Shown: in pieces, positions 23,911-36,054 of the stretch
Position numbering within the stretch: the stretch's first letter is position 1
How the letters are laid out: each line of letters starts with the position of its first letter
Assembly (NCBI GenBank): GCA_021018995.1
Contig: CM037591.1
Location: forward strand, 66,863,901-66,927,900
Direction of reading: 5' to 3'
From: Chloranthus sessilifolius
Taxonomy: Eukaryota > Streptophyta > Magnoliopsida > Chloranthales > Chloranthaceae
Length of the DNA: 64,000 nucleotides
The notes under the pieces: generated by a model
The model's database searches: none
The model's input: only the letters and a program-made list of their open reading frames with translations
What the model was told of the DNA's origin: nothing
Position numbers and translations under genes: made by a program

Positions 23911-25450
23911 TTAATTACAATCCAAAAAGAAATATCCTCTAACTCGTCTCAAGAAGTCAGGTCGACTCGAATTAGCAGGCGATGGCTGACTCGTTTCAGC
24001 AGGCGGTGGCTGACACGTCTCAGCAGGCTGCTCTGGCTGTTGGGGCACCGAGCCAGATGCATCGGTAGCAGAGGTACTCGCATGAAAAGCTGCACCCAAG
24101 TGAAAAGCGGTCCAGCCCGCAGTCCACACCTCCTGCGCAAGATGCTGCTGATATTCCAACAGATAGATGTACCGCAGGGTATGGTACATCAAGAAGTCCA
24201 TCCGCAGGTTCATCCGCTAGTTGTTAGCCTCCATCCGATCCAACACATCCTCTATAGTAAGCATCGGGCGAGCCGTTCACCGGCGGTATGAAGAAGTGGG
24301 TGTGGCAGCCGCTGACTGCAACGGCAGCGAGGTGATGCAATGGTATGGGAGGGTGTCCCCTCAGCTGGTGGATCAATGGGGTGTGCTCCCCCACAGGTGG
24401 GTCCTGATGTGGTGGTGGGGGTGGTGGTGATGCTACTGGTGCTGCTGCTGCTGGTGCTGGGCCCTGAGCTAGTAGGGTTCTCTTCAGCAATCTATAACTA
24501 CGACCCCATGAAGCGATGGAGTAGTGCTTCATGCGGTCCATAGCCTTCTCCTCATGGGGCGAGACGGCATATCCTAGCGTCGGAATAACACTCTAGCATG
24601 CTCGAAATGAGGCGAGCATACGGCATCTTCTCCTTGGGCCTCAAATGACCCTTCATCAATTTCCCCTTTATATAGACCATTCCCTCCAGGACGATCTTGG
24701 TGGCATCAAACCAATGGCCACAGAAGGCCGCGTACAGGACCTGTTGGATTAAGTCTACCGCTCGGTATCGTGACACATTGGGTAGAGATTGTACTTGATT
24801 ATGGAATCAAGCATCCACATATAATGGGGCAGATCGACCCTCCGAATGTACAATCCGGACCCCTTCTTCCCATTGGTCATCCGAGTCATAATCTCTTCAA
24901 ATCTGACCTCCTCCGCAAATGGTGGGAAGAGGGTGGTCTAGGGCACAAAGTTCAAATAACATTCTAGGGCTTCGTGAATGTGGCGATGGGTGAAGGTATA
25001 GTCACAACCATCAATCTTGGTCGTAACGATGTCATCGGTGGGACCCTCCGCCAAGCCTTGGTAAAATAGGTAGACCAGTCTAGGGTAGTAAGACCCATGG
25101 AGTGGCTTTAACAGGTTACCGAGGCCCGCCTTCACCAAGTAATTCCCAGCCCATTGGGTCTCACCCTCAACATCAGGGTTGGTAAATAATTCCTCATCGA
25201 AGATATATTCATCTTCGAACTTCTTCGCCGCCCACCACTTATTTGGTTGGAACATGTCGGCGGGTGGTGGTGGCATGGTCGGTGTAGATTTGTGCGACGA
25301 CGCGCTCGTCGAACCAGATGTGGTATCTGATGACTATGGGGATGGGGTTCTTACGGGCCATGGTGCTGGTGGTGGCGGTGCGGCATTCTTACGCCGGACC
25401 GGGAGCTTCAAAGTCGCTTTCTTCGAGGTTAAGCGAGTTTGAGGCGGCAT
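23911..25450 (-). pseudogene. E2 accessory gene downstream of pol (putative plant transposon protein type)
   Basis: The start at 25450 (MPPQTRLTSKK) begins a basic, Pro-rich N-terminus that hits a stop after about 38 codons. The next frame (24938-25276) has EDEYIFDEELF, YYPRLVYLFYQGL and DYTFTHRHIHEALE. Further pieces have WFDATKIVLEGM and KGHLRPKEKMPYA (24552-24776), then a Pro-rich stretch and a C-terminal piece with MDFLMYHTLRYI (23911-24213). The middle resembles the 'putative plant transposon protein' domain found in many plant retroelement-associated proteins; function is unknown. It lies where env would be, on the same strand as pol, with its own TATA box 228-240 bases upstream. No membrane segment or signal peptide is seen, so I do not call it an envelope. 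The same gene, differently broken, is in E3. Confidence 0.65.
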
Positions 25451-25677
25451 TTTGGTGGAAAATACAAAAAAAACTAGCGTTTGATGGCTTGAAATTGAAG
25501 AAAAAGCTCGGATCTAGGGTTTACTTTAGGTATTCGATCCGAATGCAAGCGATTTCGATCCGAAATTGATCCGAAACTGCAAAAACCCTAGGTCGCCAAG
25601 TCACTTTAGAAGAAAATCGAAAAGGCGCGCATGAACCAAAACCCCAAACTTTTCAAATGGGGAGAATCCCCCTTCGA

Positions 25678-25690
25678 TTTATATATATAG
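25678..25690 (-). promoter_or_regulatory. TATA box of the E2 accessory gene
   Basis: The minus strand reads CTATATATATAAA, then about 230 bases of leader to the ATG at 25450. It lies immediately downstream of a palindrome array. The same box is conserved in E3 at 36037-36049. Confidence 0.65.
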
Positions 25691-25693
25691 GCT

Positions 25694-26210
25694 CGATTCG
25701 ATTAATCGATTTCTAAAATCGATTAATCAATTTTCAGAAACTTAGTTCAGCCGCATGAAATCGATTAATCGATTTCCAAAATCGATTAATCGAAACTCAA
25801 AATCGATTAATTGAATCCATTTCGATTAATCGAAATCATGGTCACTTAAAATTTCAACTTTTCGTGCTCACTGGCGTGTGCCAGTCGATTAATCGATTTA
25901 CCAAATCGATTAATCGATTTTCCAAAATCGATTAATCGAATTTCACTTCGATTAATCGAAATCGTAAAGTCCTTTAAATTTTTTTTCTAAAATTTTTAAG
26001 TCACTCGATTAATCAAATTTCCAGATTGATTAATCGAAATCCAAAGTCGATTAATCGAAACCCGAGTCGATTAATCAAATTTTCACTTTGTTAATTTTCC
26101 GAATCCCCATTCAATCTCCACGCACTGGCGTATGCCAGTCGACAAATCAACCAAAATCGATTAATCAAATTCCCAAATTGATTAATCGATTTAAAAATCG
26201 ATTAATCAGT
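25694..26210. repeat. TCGATTAATCGA palindrome array upstream of the E2 accessory gene
   Basis: More than 15 exact or near copies of the palindrome lie between pol and the accessory-gene TATA box. Linkers include CACTGGCGTGTGCCAGTCGA, which contains a separate short inverted repeat (CTGGCG...GCCAG). The LTR array uses the same core motif. Confidence 0.9.
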
Positions 26211-26478
26211 TTTGATCAGATTTTCAGAATTTTCTTATTTTTTATGTCTCTTTTGGTTTCTTGATAACTCATGATCAGTTCGTCATTGATTTTGTGAAGC
26301 ATGACTTCATAGTCATTTCATAGCAATGATGGATCTCAACTATGCATTTGACACTGTAATGAGGAACACGGTGTGGATCAAAATTTTCTCTACTGCATAT
26401 ATTGATCAGAGGTCCACATCGTATTACAACACATGGTTTACATCCGCAAACATGCTTGCAGTGATACAATTTTGACTC
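26211..26478 (-). other. Spacer between E2 pol and the palindrome array
   Basis: The spacer is conserved at 36571-36837 in E3 and contains a short Cys/His-rich frame (26275-26469). No recognised domain. It probably includes the 3' end of the pol transcript. Confidence 0.4.
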
Positions 26479-27050
26479 TCAAGCTATCGCAAACAAGTTC
26501 GGATACTGTTCTTTCACATCAGCCTCTCGTTCCCACTTAGCTTCTTCAACCGGATGATTCTTCCATCGAACAAGCACTAATGGAATCACTTTTGTCTGCA
26601 ACACTTGTTTCTTTCGATCCAAAATCTCCGCCGGTTCTTCGATCATGCTCATATCCTCATGCATCTTAAATGATTTGCCGCTCAACACGTGATCAGGGTC
26701 ATTAAGATACTTCATGAGCATAGATACGTGGAATACATTGTGTACCTGATCAAATAACGATGGCAATCCAATGCGGTAAGTAACTTTCCCTACTCGACCC
26801 AGAACCTCAAATGGTCCACAAGATAGCGGGGACTCAACTTCCATCTCTTTCCAAATCTCATCACCCCCTTCATAGGTGACACTTTCACAAACACATGTTC
26901 ACCCACCTTAAAGTCTACACTCGTCCGCTTGATATCAGCGTAGCTTTTCTGTCTACTCTGAACTGCTTTGAGTTTTGTCCTTATCATACGAGCATAGGTG
27001 GCATTATCTTCAAGTATTTCGGGTCCCAAAACAAATTTCTCCCCAGTTTC
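26479..27050 (-). pseudogene. E2 integrase C-terminus with chromodomain
   Basis: The GEHVFVKVSPMKGVMRFGK module (about 26850-26920) runs on without any intron, unlike E1. The chromodomain (RKKQVLQTK...VLVRWKNHPVEEAKWERE) is at 26500-26630. A frameshift near 26800-26840 separates the two parts. Closest relative in the window is E3 36838-37386, where this region is a single frame. Confidence 0.9.
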
Positions 27051-27900
27051 TTCCCAATTGATGGGCGATCTATATCGCCATCCATAAAGAGCTTCATATG
27101 GCGCTATGCCGATGCTCGTCTGAAAACTGTTGTCATATGCAAACTCAATAAATGGTAGGTGCTGATCTCATGATCCTTGCAATTGTAACATACACGCCCT
27201 AAGCATGTCCTCGATGATTTGATTGACCCTCTCCGTCTGCCCATCGGTTTGTGGATGGAATGCCGTACTAAAATTTCTTCCAAAATTTTGATGTATATAA
27301 TGGGTCATGGTCGGAAATAATGCTACACGGAATCCCATGCAAACGGACGATCTCTTTCATATATAGCTCTGCGAGTCTTCCCGTCGTGTACATCGTGTTG
27401 TAACGCAAGAAGTGTGTTGACTTGGTCAATCGATCGACCACTAGCCAAATGGCAATGTACCTCTTTGCAGTACGCGGTAGTCCAACGATGAAGTCCATAG
27501 AGATCAATTCCCATTTCCATTCCGATATAGGTAGAGGCTGCAATAATCCTGCAGGGTGTCTATGATCGATCTTCACTTGTTGGCACATCAAATACCGCGA
27601 CACGTACTCTGCCACATCTTGCTTCAAACCTCTCCATCAGTAATTCTTTTTCAAGTCCTGATACATCTTTGTGCTATCCGGGTGAATCACATAGTTGGAT
27701 TTGCGAGATTCATCAAGAATCGTTCGCCATAAATCGGCATTGTCCGAAAAGCAGAGACGGCCCTTGAACAATAAGGAACCATCCTCCTTGACCGAAAACT
27801 CAGATCTAATGCCCTCAGTTACATCTTGACGAATCTTGGTTAGCACAGGGTCTTTCATATGTAATTTATGGATATGCTCAAATATAACCGGTCTCACTGA
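27051..27900 (-). pseudogene. E2 integrase N-terminus and DDE core
   Basis: The zinc-binding segment (IHPDSTKMYQDLKK, YLMCQQVK, 27580-27740) has its first His and first Cys replaced. The core has ISMDFIVGLPRT (about 27490) and [12 protein letters not shown] (about 27290). The [14 protein letters not shown] stretch follows near 27200-27245. Relative to E3, about 26 bases are deleted at about 27271 between flanking AAAT repeats, shifting the frame before the catalytic Glu. Confidence 0.9.
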
Positions 27901-27977
27901 TATATATTAGCTAAGAAGGCTCCTGTAGCTTGCAACTCGATGTTCGCATCATATAGTGCCAGATCTTCAAATAACTT

Positions 27978-29471
27978 TCATTGGTGCATACGCAAAATCA
28001 AACTAGCCAACTGAGTTGAACCCTTCCGACTCAAGGCATCGGCCACTACATTAGCCTTGCCTGGATGGTACTGTATGGAACAATCATAGTCTTTGAGGAA
28101 CTCCATCCATCTGTGCTGCCTCATGTTCAAATCTTTCTGTGTAAACAAATATCTGAGGCTTTTATGATCGGTGAAAATCTCAAAAGTCTCACCGTACAAG
28201 TAATGTCGCCAAATCTTCAGCACAAAAATGACCGCTGCTAATTCCAGGTCATGTGTCGGATAATTCTTCTCATGCTCTTTCAACTGTCTCGATCCATATG
28301 ATATCACCTTTTGGTGTTGATTAAGCACGCAGCCCAAACCACTATACGAAGCATCGCTGTATACTGCGAACCCTCCACTGCCTAAAGGAATCTCTAATAC
28401 TAGAGCTGAAGTGAGTCTCTTCTTGAGTTCTTGAAAACTCTTCTCGCATGCCTCACTCCATTCGAACCTTGCGTCTTTTTGTGTAAGTCTCGTGAGTGGT
28501 CCTGATATCTTTGAAAACCCCTCAATGAAACGTCGATAGTAACCCACTAATCCAAGGAAACTACGGACGTCAGTCACGGTCTTTGGTTGCTCCCAATTGA
28601 CCACTGCTTCTATCTTTGCTGGATCTATAGTGGCACCATGCTTTGAGACAACATGTCCCAAAAAGCTAACTTTTTCTAACCAAAACTCGCACTTGCTGAG
28701 CTTGGTGTATAATTGGTGTTCACGTAGAGTCTGTAGGGCTAGTCTCAAGTACTTCTCATGCTCTTCCTTTGATTTTGAATAGATCAGGATGTCGTCAACA
28801 AACACTATGACACAAGAGTCTAGGTGTGGTTTAAACACCCTATTCATCAGATCCATGAATGACGCTGGGGCATTTGTCAACCCAAACGGCATCACTAGGA
28901 ATTCATAGTGTCTATACCGAGTCCTGAATACAGTCTTCTGAATATCCTCTGCCTTGACTCTCAACTGATGGTATCCAGATTGCAGATCGATCTTGGAAAA
29001 GTACCTCGCTCCTTGCAGTTGATCAAACAAGTCATCTATCCTAGGTAAAGGATATCGATTCTTAATAGTGAGTTTGTTCAATTGCCAATAATCAATGCAT
29101 AGCTGCATTGACCCATCCTTCTTCTTTACAAATAAGATCGGTGTTCCCCATAGAGACACGCTCGGTCTAACAAACCCCTTGTCCATTAGCTCTTGTAACT
29201 GCTCCTTCAATTCCTTCAACTCAGCAGGAGCCATTCTATATGGTGCTTTACAAACAGGATCCGTTCCTGATGCTAAGTCAATGGCGAATTTGACTTCTCT
29301 TTCTAGAGGTAATCCTGGTAATTCCTTCAGAAATACATCTTCAAATTCTCGCACCACGGCTATCTCGGAGATAATATTCTTCTCTTCTTTATGCTCCTTC
29401 AAGAATGCCAAGTATCCACTACACCCTTTTTTGATCAAATGCTCGACTCTGACTGCCGAGATAAGTGGCAT
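27978..29471 (-). CDS. E2 reverse transcriptase-RNase H (longest open frame in the window)
   Basis: A 497-residue open frame runs from the protease-RT linker through RT and RNase H. RT motifs are intact: [53 protein letters not shown] and [11 protein letters not shown] (catalytic DD near 28791). RNase H has [30 protein letters not shown] and ends with the ADALSRK motif. The Met at 29471 is internal; the natural protein is a Gag-Pol polyprotein. This domain looks functional, but gag, integrase and the PR boundary around it are broken. Confidence 0.9.
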   Translation of the reverse strand: MPLISAVRVEHLIKKGCSGYLAFLKEHKEEKNIISEIAVVREFEDVFLKELPGLPLEREVKFAIDLASGTDPVCKAPYRMAPAELKELKEQLQELMDKGFVRPSVSLWGTPILFVKKKDGSMQLCIDYWQLNKLTIKNRYPLPRIDDLFDQLQGARYFSKIDLQSGYHQLRVKAEDIQKTVFRTRYRHYEFLVMPFGLTNAPASFMDLMNRVFKPHLDSCVIVFVDDILIYSKSKEEHEKYLRLALQTLREHQLYTKLSKCEFWLEKVSFLGHVVSKHGATIDPAKIEAVVNWEQPKTVTDVRSFLGLVGYYRRFIEGFSKISGPLTRLTQKDARFEWSEACEKSFQELKKRLTSALVLEIPLGSGGFAVYSDASYSGLGCVLNQHQKVISYGSRQLKEHEKNYPTHDLELAAVIFVLKIWRHYLYGETFEIFTDHKSLRYLFTQKDLNMRQHRWMEFLKDYDCSIQYHPGKANVVADALSRKGSTQLASLILRMHQ

Positions 29472-29869
29472 ATGCGTCGACCTCTCTCCTCAAAATCAAA
29501 ATGATCTCCTCGTATTGGGTCTGAAAATGATGACCTTGTTCTTGCAATCTACCGTTGCACAGTGAGTCGACAGCCAATCCATGCCAAGGATCACGTCGAA
29601 TCCTTGCATGTCTAACAGAATTAGGTTCATCGGTAGCTCAAAGACGTCTCCATCCATGATTCTCACGATCACAAAGTTGCAACCCTTTTCGGTATCAACC
29701 AATTTTCCAGTAGGAATAGTCACGGTTAACACAAAGTCTAACTCCTCTGGGTTAACTTTCATCCTCTTTGTGAAGCGAGGGGTAACAAATGAGTGGGTAG
29801 ACCCCGGGTCTATCAACACTCGAGCTTCATATATCACATTGCTTCCCTTCTTATAAATTTGTAATATAC
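29472..29869 (-). pseudogene. E2 aspartic protease
   Basis: The active site VLIDPGSTHSFV lies near 29805 and GFDVILGMDWLSTHCATVDC near 29570. The frame is open from the putative splice acceptor at 29869 to 29496, then shifts before RT. The fold order matches E1 and E4. The catalytic Asp is intact. Confidence 0.85.
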
Positions 29870-30013
29870 CTAATCATACATACACATATATCAAATGTCT
29901 ATCATCATACTAGAAATTATTACATGTAGTTTCTTTTTTATTTTCTATATAGATGTACCTTCTCTATCTAAAATTTTTAAGAATTGAAATTCTTTATTTT
30001 TAAAAAATCTCAC
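29870..30013 (-). other. Putative intron at the E2 gag-protease junction
   Basis: The minus strand reads AGCCAAG|GTGAGATTTT...GTATGATTAG|GTATATT. It is 144 bp, strongly A/T-rich and full of stops. Splicing joins gag at phase 1 (G+GT = Gly) to the frame that leads without a stop into the protease active site. Equivalent segments are in E1 and E4. Confidence 0.65.
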
Positions 30014-31400
30014 CTTGGCTCACATCATTTGTATTTTGAGCCTCTTGAGCTGTGACTGCGTAGGCTCTCCCTTAGACGATCGGTTTCCTTGCTTGTATCG
30101 GTTGTGGCATAGAAGCTGAAGCCGTCTTCTCTTTGTTCACCTCGGGGCAATCTTTGATCAGGTGGCCCACCTTGCCACATCGAAAACAACCCCGAGTACC
30201 CATCCTACAGTCCACTGTCTTGTGAGGCTTGCCACACTTGGCATAAGTCTCACGAGATGTGGAAGAAGCTACTCGCAAAAAACCTTGTGTGACTGTAGCT
30301 CCGATAGTGATAGTAGGGCTCTCGTAGCATATCAATTTCCCCGACGCGAGCAATGGAAATCTCTGTTGGTTGCTCTGCTGTGCCTGTTTCTCACAACCTC
30401 CTGGAATGTTGGTCTCTAGTTGTTTGCTACGAATCTTGGCTTTTTATTCACCGGCTTGTAGTTCCCTGTTCTACTTTGGTCCACATTCCACCTTCCCTGC
30501 TATTCCCTCTAGCGGTATTTATTATTATTTTCTTCCTCTACCACCAAGGCCTTGCTCATGACCTCTCTATAGGTCCTCATCTGGAATGGTGCTACTCCTC
30601 CCCTCACGTCCGATCTCAACCCTTGCTGAAACCTCTTTGCTCTCATCATCTCCGTGATGATGTAGCCAGGCGCGAAGCGAGCGAGTTGCATGAACTCCAC
30701 TCCATACTCTCTAACAGTCATCTTTCCTTGCACGAGTTGCAAAAATTGGATCTCCATCTGATTTCTCACAACTTCTGGGAAGTACTGTTTGTTGAACTCT
30801 TCAACATATTCATCCCAAATTCAGGGCAAATCCGGAGTCTCCTGAGCCCTAGTCCATGAAACAAACTTCCACCAAGGCCCAGCCTCTCCGTCTAACATGT
30901 AGACTTCCCAACGGACGCTCTCGTCCTCTGTGCACGTCAGCACGCTGAATACTTTTTCCATTTCACTCAGCCAATGATCTGCCAACATGGGCTCTCCCTG
31001 TCCAGAAAAACTAGGAGGTCTCATCCTCCTAAACTCAGTAAACACTGAAGCCACTAGAGGTGTAGGCCCCACTTGAGGCGTAGGTGGCTGACTCTGCTCA
31101 TGGGCAGCGTGAGCTACCAAAGATGCTGCCTACTGTGCCATGGCAGCCGCCATAGTCTCCATGGCATGCATCATCCTCGGACGCTCCTCTCTCTCCTATT
31201 CCTTTCTCTAACCCTTCCCTGTTCCCTTTGATCTTGATCCTGACGATCTCGATCTTGGTTCTCTCCCTGACTGTGGCCCTCTTGACTGCCACTACCTGAA
31301 GCACCTCCATCTCTCAAAGGTACTCTATTCGTATCCGAGATGAGATCATCTCGACTATGCAAATTTCTATGATCTCCGCCCCTGGGTCGGCCTCTTCCTC
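30014..31400 (-). pseudogene. E2 gag
   Basis: The N-terminus is Arg/Gly/Gln-rich (31171-31400) with no clear ATG, so the start codon may be lost. The capsid-type region follows (30509-31120, with FRRMRPPSFSGQGEP, AGPWWKFVSWTRAQ and QMEIQFLQLVQGKMTVREY). The nucleocapsid module is CGKPHKTVDC...CFRCGKVGHLIKDC near 30140-30240, with an intact CCHC knuckle. Stops near 30820, between 30353 and 30509, and at 30072-30074 break it. Gag forms the particle and packages RNA. Confidence 0.85.
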
Positions 31401-31498
31401 TAGAAAATAACGGTCTGCACGTGAAAACAAAGTTTTCTTTAGTAGAAGTCCTTATGCTCTGACCAAAATAATGATTGTCAGAATTTCTAAAAGAAAAT

Positions 31499-31510
31499 GC
31501 TCTGATAACA
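31499..31510 (-). promoter_or_regulatory. E2 primer-binding site
   Basis: The minus strand reads TGTTATCAGAGC, one base off the initiator-Met tRNA complement TGGTATCAGAGC, four bases inside the 5' LTR. Confidence 0.75.
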
Positions 31511-31514
31511 ATAG

Positions 31515-33992
31515 TGACAGCCCGAATTTTGGCCCCTCGAAACCCGTGCCATCAGCACGATCCTCCAGACCATGCCCCAAGGCTATGTACGAAACATTGG
31601 TATAGCAAGCAAAATCAATCAAGTAACATGCATTAATAATATATTATTCTCTATAATGAAGAGCTCAAAATCAGTTCTCATTCCATGCCAAGGTATGGAC
31701 AAAAGAACCGGCCCCAACCATCGGTGATACAACCAGGTCACCCTAGATGGTTCGCCAAAAAGAATATCGAAGTATAATTACATTGTTTATCAAAATAAAG
31801 GCTTGACATACCAAGCCGCACAATCTGCTCTTAAAATTGACTCTCTATCAAAGTACACAGCAGAGTCTCCTAGAAGAAGTCCTCGGGAGGAGGCTCCAAC
31901 TCATCCCTAGGCACGTAATCCGAATCACCTGGATCCACATCTCCTGAAGCCCTGACCGCTGCTAATAATAGACCTGCGACGTATAGTCTAAAGGGGTGAG
32001 CTACATCCTAGCTCAATAGGGAACAACATAATAAACATATCAGTCAAAATCTCACATATATTCCATGATATTCCAAGCATGATGTATCTATGCACTTGCT
32101 GGAAAACAATTTAAAAGATGGCAATTTGCATTTAAATTTACTGGTAGTTTGCATGTTTCACTTTACTGTTAATTTATCATGAACGACACTGAACAGGCCT
32201 AAAGTAAAACTTAAATCTTCAACTTAAGTAATCCCCGAGCAATATAGCATCGAGCCCTAATGGGATACCCTCTATCATCGTCTAAATAGACATAGTTATA
32301 TGTATTCCCTGGGAATACGACCCAAGCCCCTTTCTCAATAGGCGGCGGGGTTAAATCTCATCTCAACATCTCTGGGATGTGCTTGCTGTGTACGAATAGA
32401 CCTCCGCACTGGTGTACGGATTGGCCGCCGTACCTGTCACAAATATCCTATCGAGTCAGTCGTGGGTATCCCACCACGTCGGTGGGGTTTCCTAACAAAC
32501 CTCAAATTACAAAAATACATATGCTTTACATATAGTTATTCACCATATAAATATGTTATCTTATATCAGTTAGGCCTTAACAGTAGTTATTCAATCTTGC
32601 TTACATCCCTGGGATGTCTAAATTACTCGCATCACACTGATGCCTTTTATTACTTTCTCATCCCCTAGGGATCTCCCATTCTCACTTGATTTCTTGGTCT
32701 CAATTACTCGCATCACACGAATGCCTTTATCACTTTCTTGGTGTCACACACACACCTTTTTTATAAAGATTTACACAGTTAAAATATTTTCAGTTTGAGT
32801 TCTATATCACTACATACATGCTCTTGCAATTAAAGTACATATTCAAGGTGTTCCTTACCTCAAGTCTCTGAAGGTCCAAGCATCAAGGTCCCACGCGGCT
32901 CCTTATGCTTGCTTTCCCACGTACCACCTATGGTACATCATAACACATGCAACACATCACTAAAGATGCAATAGAGAAGGTCCTAGACCCTCAATGAACC
33001 TCAAGGTCTAATTAAGAAGTCAAGTGAAACTGCCAAAATCGATTAATCGAACCCTAAATCGATTAATCCAAAATTGATTAATCGATCCCAAATCGATTAA
33101 TCAAAATCCCTAAAATGGTAAAGTTGATTCTCAAATCGAGTAGTCGAAAATCTGAAATCGATTAGTCAATCCCAAATCGATTAATCGAACTCCAAAATCG
33201 ATTAATCGATTTCCCAAATCGATTAGTCGATTTTCCCAAGTCTTAATTCTATAGCCACTAGAGGTACCCAGTCGATTAGTCGATTTCCAAATCGATTAAT
33301 CGAACTTCAAAATCGATTAATCGATTTCCAGATCGATTAATCAAAATTAGGCATTTCTACTTTTTCAACTTCTAGACCAAAATCGATTAATCGATTAATC
33401 GATTTGGCCAGACTCGGCTCCTTTTTCGGGTTGTTCTTCCAAACCCTTTTCTTTTCTATTTTCCTTCTTTTCTAGGTCTTTTAATATATCTTTTAATTAC
33501 ATTTGACTAAATTTAATCATCTACAATCTAACCACTTACTTCAATTAGAAAACTCACCTCCAATATATCTCAAATTGATCAAATATCTAGGTTGGAATGG
33601 CTAGGGCTCCAACTTTGTTCCAACGATCCCAATCGCATTAAATCCAGCAATAAATATTCAATCTTCCCTCCAATCTAACCACAATAACTCCTTGGTATTA
33701 ATTTCCTTCTCTCTCTCTCTCTTCTAACTCTCTCTTCAACAACCGAACAAAAGAATTCTAGGGTTATTAAACCCTTATATCCTCTCTCCTGTTTCGGTGT
33801 TAAGCGCATACACCAGAGATAGGTGTATGTGGCTCTAAACTAACACCATACTCTACACTTAGGTCACACTAATCTCACATTAGTACATAACTTCATGAGT
33901 CCACTGTTTGACCATCACTTGGTCAAACCTACGATCAGTCAGGCACGAATCCCGAGGTCACTGTTTAACTCATAAATTTTTAGGATATTACA
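31515..33992 (-). repeat. Shared LTR: E2 5' LTR and E3 3' LTR
   Basis: The sequence is colinear with 21174-23693 throughout, with the same ends. On its left is the E2 PBS, on its right the E3 PPT, so it serves both internal regions. That is the expected product of unequal recombination between LTRs, or of tandem insertion. Palindrome array at 33037-33406; TATA-like box at 33774-33782. Confidence 0.9.
33037..33406. repeat. TCGATTAATCGA palindrome array in the shared LTR
   Basis: This is the same array as 22699-23107 but with several linker units deleted and different point changes. The 3' end has the overlapping run TCGATTAATCGATTAATCGA at 33383-33402. Confidence 0.9.
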
Positions 33993-34263
33993 TTCTCCCC
34001 ACCTTGGAAATTTTTGTCCTCAAAAATAAACTAAAAGGCGCATTGGTTGGGTACCCCACACACTGGGGGTCGCGTACCCACACACAAAAGATGACTTATA
34101 CATCACACAATGCAAGAAACAGAATGTAATGCAAGCAAATTCTCAAAAAGATGATTTAGATTTCATTATCAAATTTCTAAAATTTAAAGAGTTGAGCATT
34201 TACATTGTTTTAATTACAATCCAAAAAGAAATATCCTCCACTCAAGCTCACACCATCCCCTCG

Positions 34264-35810
34264 CTAGGCGAATCTGGTGTTGAAGCGGGCTCTATCTGGT
34301 CGGCAAGACTCGGCTCTCTCAAGAAAGGTGGTCGACTCGTCTCGTGAGCGATGGTGACTCGTCTCAACAAAGTGATGGTGACTCGTCTCAGCAAGCTGCT
34401 TTGGCTGTTTGGGCACCGAGCCAGATGCATTGGCAGCGGAGGTACTCGCGTGAAAAGCTACACCCGAGTGAAAAGCATTCTGGCCCACAGTCCACGCCTC
34501 CTCCTGCGCGAGATGCTGCTGATAATCTAACGGATTGATGTACCGCAGAATGTGGTACATCAAGAAGTCCATATGTTGGTTCATCCGCTAGTTGTTGGCC
34601 TCCATCCGAGCCAACACGTCCTCTATAGTAGGTGTCGGGCGAGCCGCTCGCAGGCGGTATGAAGAAGTGGGTGTGGTAGCCACTAACTGCGACAGCGGCA
34701 TAGGCGATGCAGTGGTATGGGAGGGTGTCCCCTCAGCTAGTTGATCAATGGGGTGTGCTCCCCCCGCAGGTGGGTCCTGATGTGGTGGTGGGGGTGGTGG
34801 TGGTGCTACTGGTGCTGCTGGGCCCTAAGCTGGTAGGGTCCTCTTCAGCAATCTATAACTATGGCCCCATGAAGTGAAAGAGTAGTGCTTCACGCAGTCC
34901 GTTGCCTTCTCCTCATGGGGCGAGACGGCGTATCCTGGAGCGTCGGAATAACACTCCAGCATGTTCAAAATGAGGCAAGCATACGGCATCTTCTCCTTGG
35001 GCCTCAAATGACCCTTCATCAATTTCCCCTTCATATTGACCATTCCCTCCAGGACGATCTTGGTGGCGTCAAACCAACGGCCACAGAAGACCGCGTACAG
35101 GGCCTGTTGGATTAAGTCTACCCGCTCGATATCGTGACGCATTGGGTAGAGATTGCACTTGATTATGGAATCAAGCATCCACATATAATGGGGCAGATCG
35201 ACCCTCCGAATGGACGATCCGAACCCCTTCTTCCCATTGGTCTCCGAGTCATAATCTCTTCAAATCTCACCTCCTCCATAAATGGTGGGAAGAGGGTGGT
35301 CTCGGGCACAAAGTCCAAATAATATTCTAGGGCTTCGTGAATGTGGCGACGGGTGAAGGTGTAGTCACGACCATCAATCTTGGTCGTAACGATGTCATCG
35401 GTGGGACCCTCCGCCAAGCCTTGGTAAAATAGGCAGACCAGTCTAGGGTAGTAAGACTCGTGGAGTGGCTTTAACAGGTTGCCGAGGCTCGCCTTCACTA
35501 AGTAATTTCGAGCCCATTGGGTCTCACCCTCAAAGTCGGGGTTGGTAAATAATTCCTCATCGAAGATATATTCATCTTCTAACTTCTTCACCGCCCACCA
35601 CTCATTTGGTTGGGACATGTCGGTGGGTGGTGGTGGCATGGTCGGTGTAGATTCGCACGACTCACTGGTCTAACCGGATGTGGTATCCGATGACTACGAG
35701 GATGGGGCTCTTACCGGTGATGTTGTTGGTGGTGGCGGTGCAGCGTTCTTACGCCGGACCGAGAGCTACGAAGTCGCTTTCTTTGAGGTTAAGCTAGTTC
35801 GAGGTGGCAT
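34264..35810 (-). pseudogene. E3 accessory gene (copy of 23911-25450)
   Basis: It starts at 35810 (MPPRTSLTSKK) but stops at codon 15. The central frame (35163-35639) is longer than in E2: EDEYIFDEELFTNP, YYPRLVCLFYQGL, DYTFTRRHIHEALEYY and FPPFMEEVRFEEIM. It is followed by 34825-35184 (WFDATKIVLEGM, KGHLRPKEKMPYA) and a C-terminal piece at 34264-34584. A short deletion around 35240 causes one frameshift. Different lesions in the two copies suggest the gene was intact in their common ancestor. Confidence 0.65.
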
Positions 35811-36036
35811 TTTGGTGGAAAATACAAAAAAACTAGGGTTTAATGGCTTGAAATTAAAGAAAAAGCTTGGATCTAGGGTTTACCTTAGGTATTCGATCCG
35901 AATGCAAGCGATTTCGATCCGAAATCGATCCCAAACCGCAAAAACCCTAGGTCGCCAAGTCGCTCTAGAAGAAAATGAAAAAGGCGCGCAAGAACCAAAA
36001 CCCCAAAATTTTCAAATGGGGAGAATCCCCCTTCGA

Positions 36037-36049
36037 TTTATATATATAG
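36037..36049 (-). promoter_or_regulatory. TATA box of the E3 accessory gene
   Basis: CTATATATATAAA on the minus strand, at the same distance from the ATG and from the palindrome array as in E2. Confidence 0.65.
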
Positions 36050-36054
36050 GCCCC

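Larger units (their letters stand above)
21174..33992 (-). mobile_element. Ty3/gypsy chromovirus E2 with accessory gene
   Basis: The element has two LTRs of the same family (21174-23693, 2520 bp; 31515-33992, 2478 bp), each running TGTAATATCC...GGGCTGTCA on the minus strand. Between them are PBS, gag, protease, RT, RNase H, integrase with chromodomain, an accessory gene and PPT. Full length is about 12.8 kb. It interrupts the CACTA TNP2 gene, with TGGTG immediately to the left (21169-21173). The matching target duplication cannot be seen, because a second internal copy (E3) follows the right LTR directly. Confidence 0.9.

Noticed and set aside
23911-25450. Retroviral envelope gene in E2/E3
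   Set aside because: The position fits env, but I see no signal peptide, cleavage site or membrane segment. The central region looks like a plant transposon-associated domain, and the gene has its own TATA box.
24221-25569. Plus-strand Gly/Val-rich frames
   Set aside because: Antisense of the Pro-rich accessory gene.
30162-30859. Plus-strand frames over E2 gag
   Set aside because: Shadows of gag on the minus strand, with no protein-like features.
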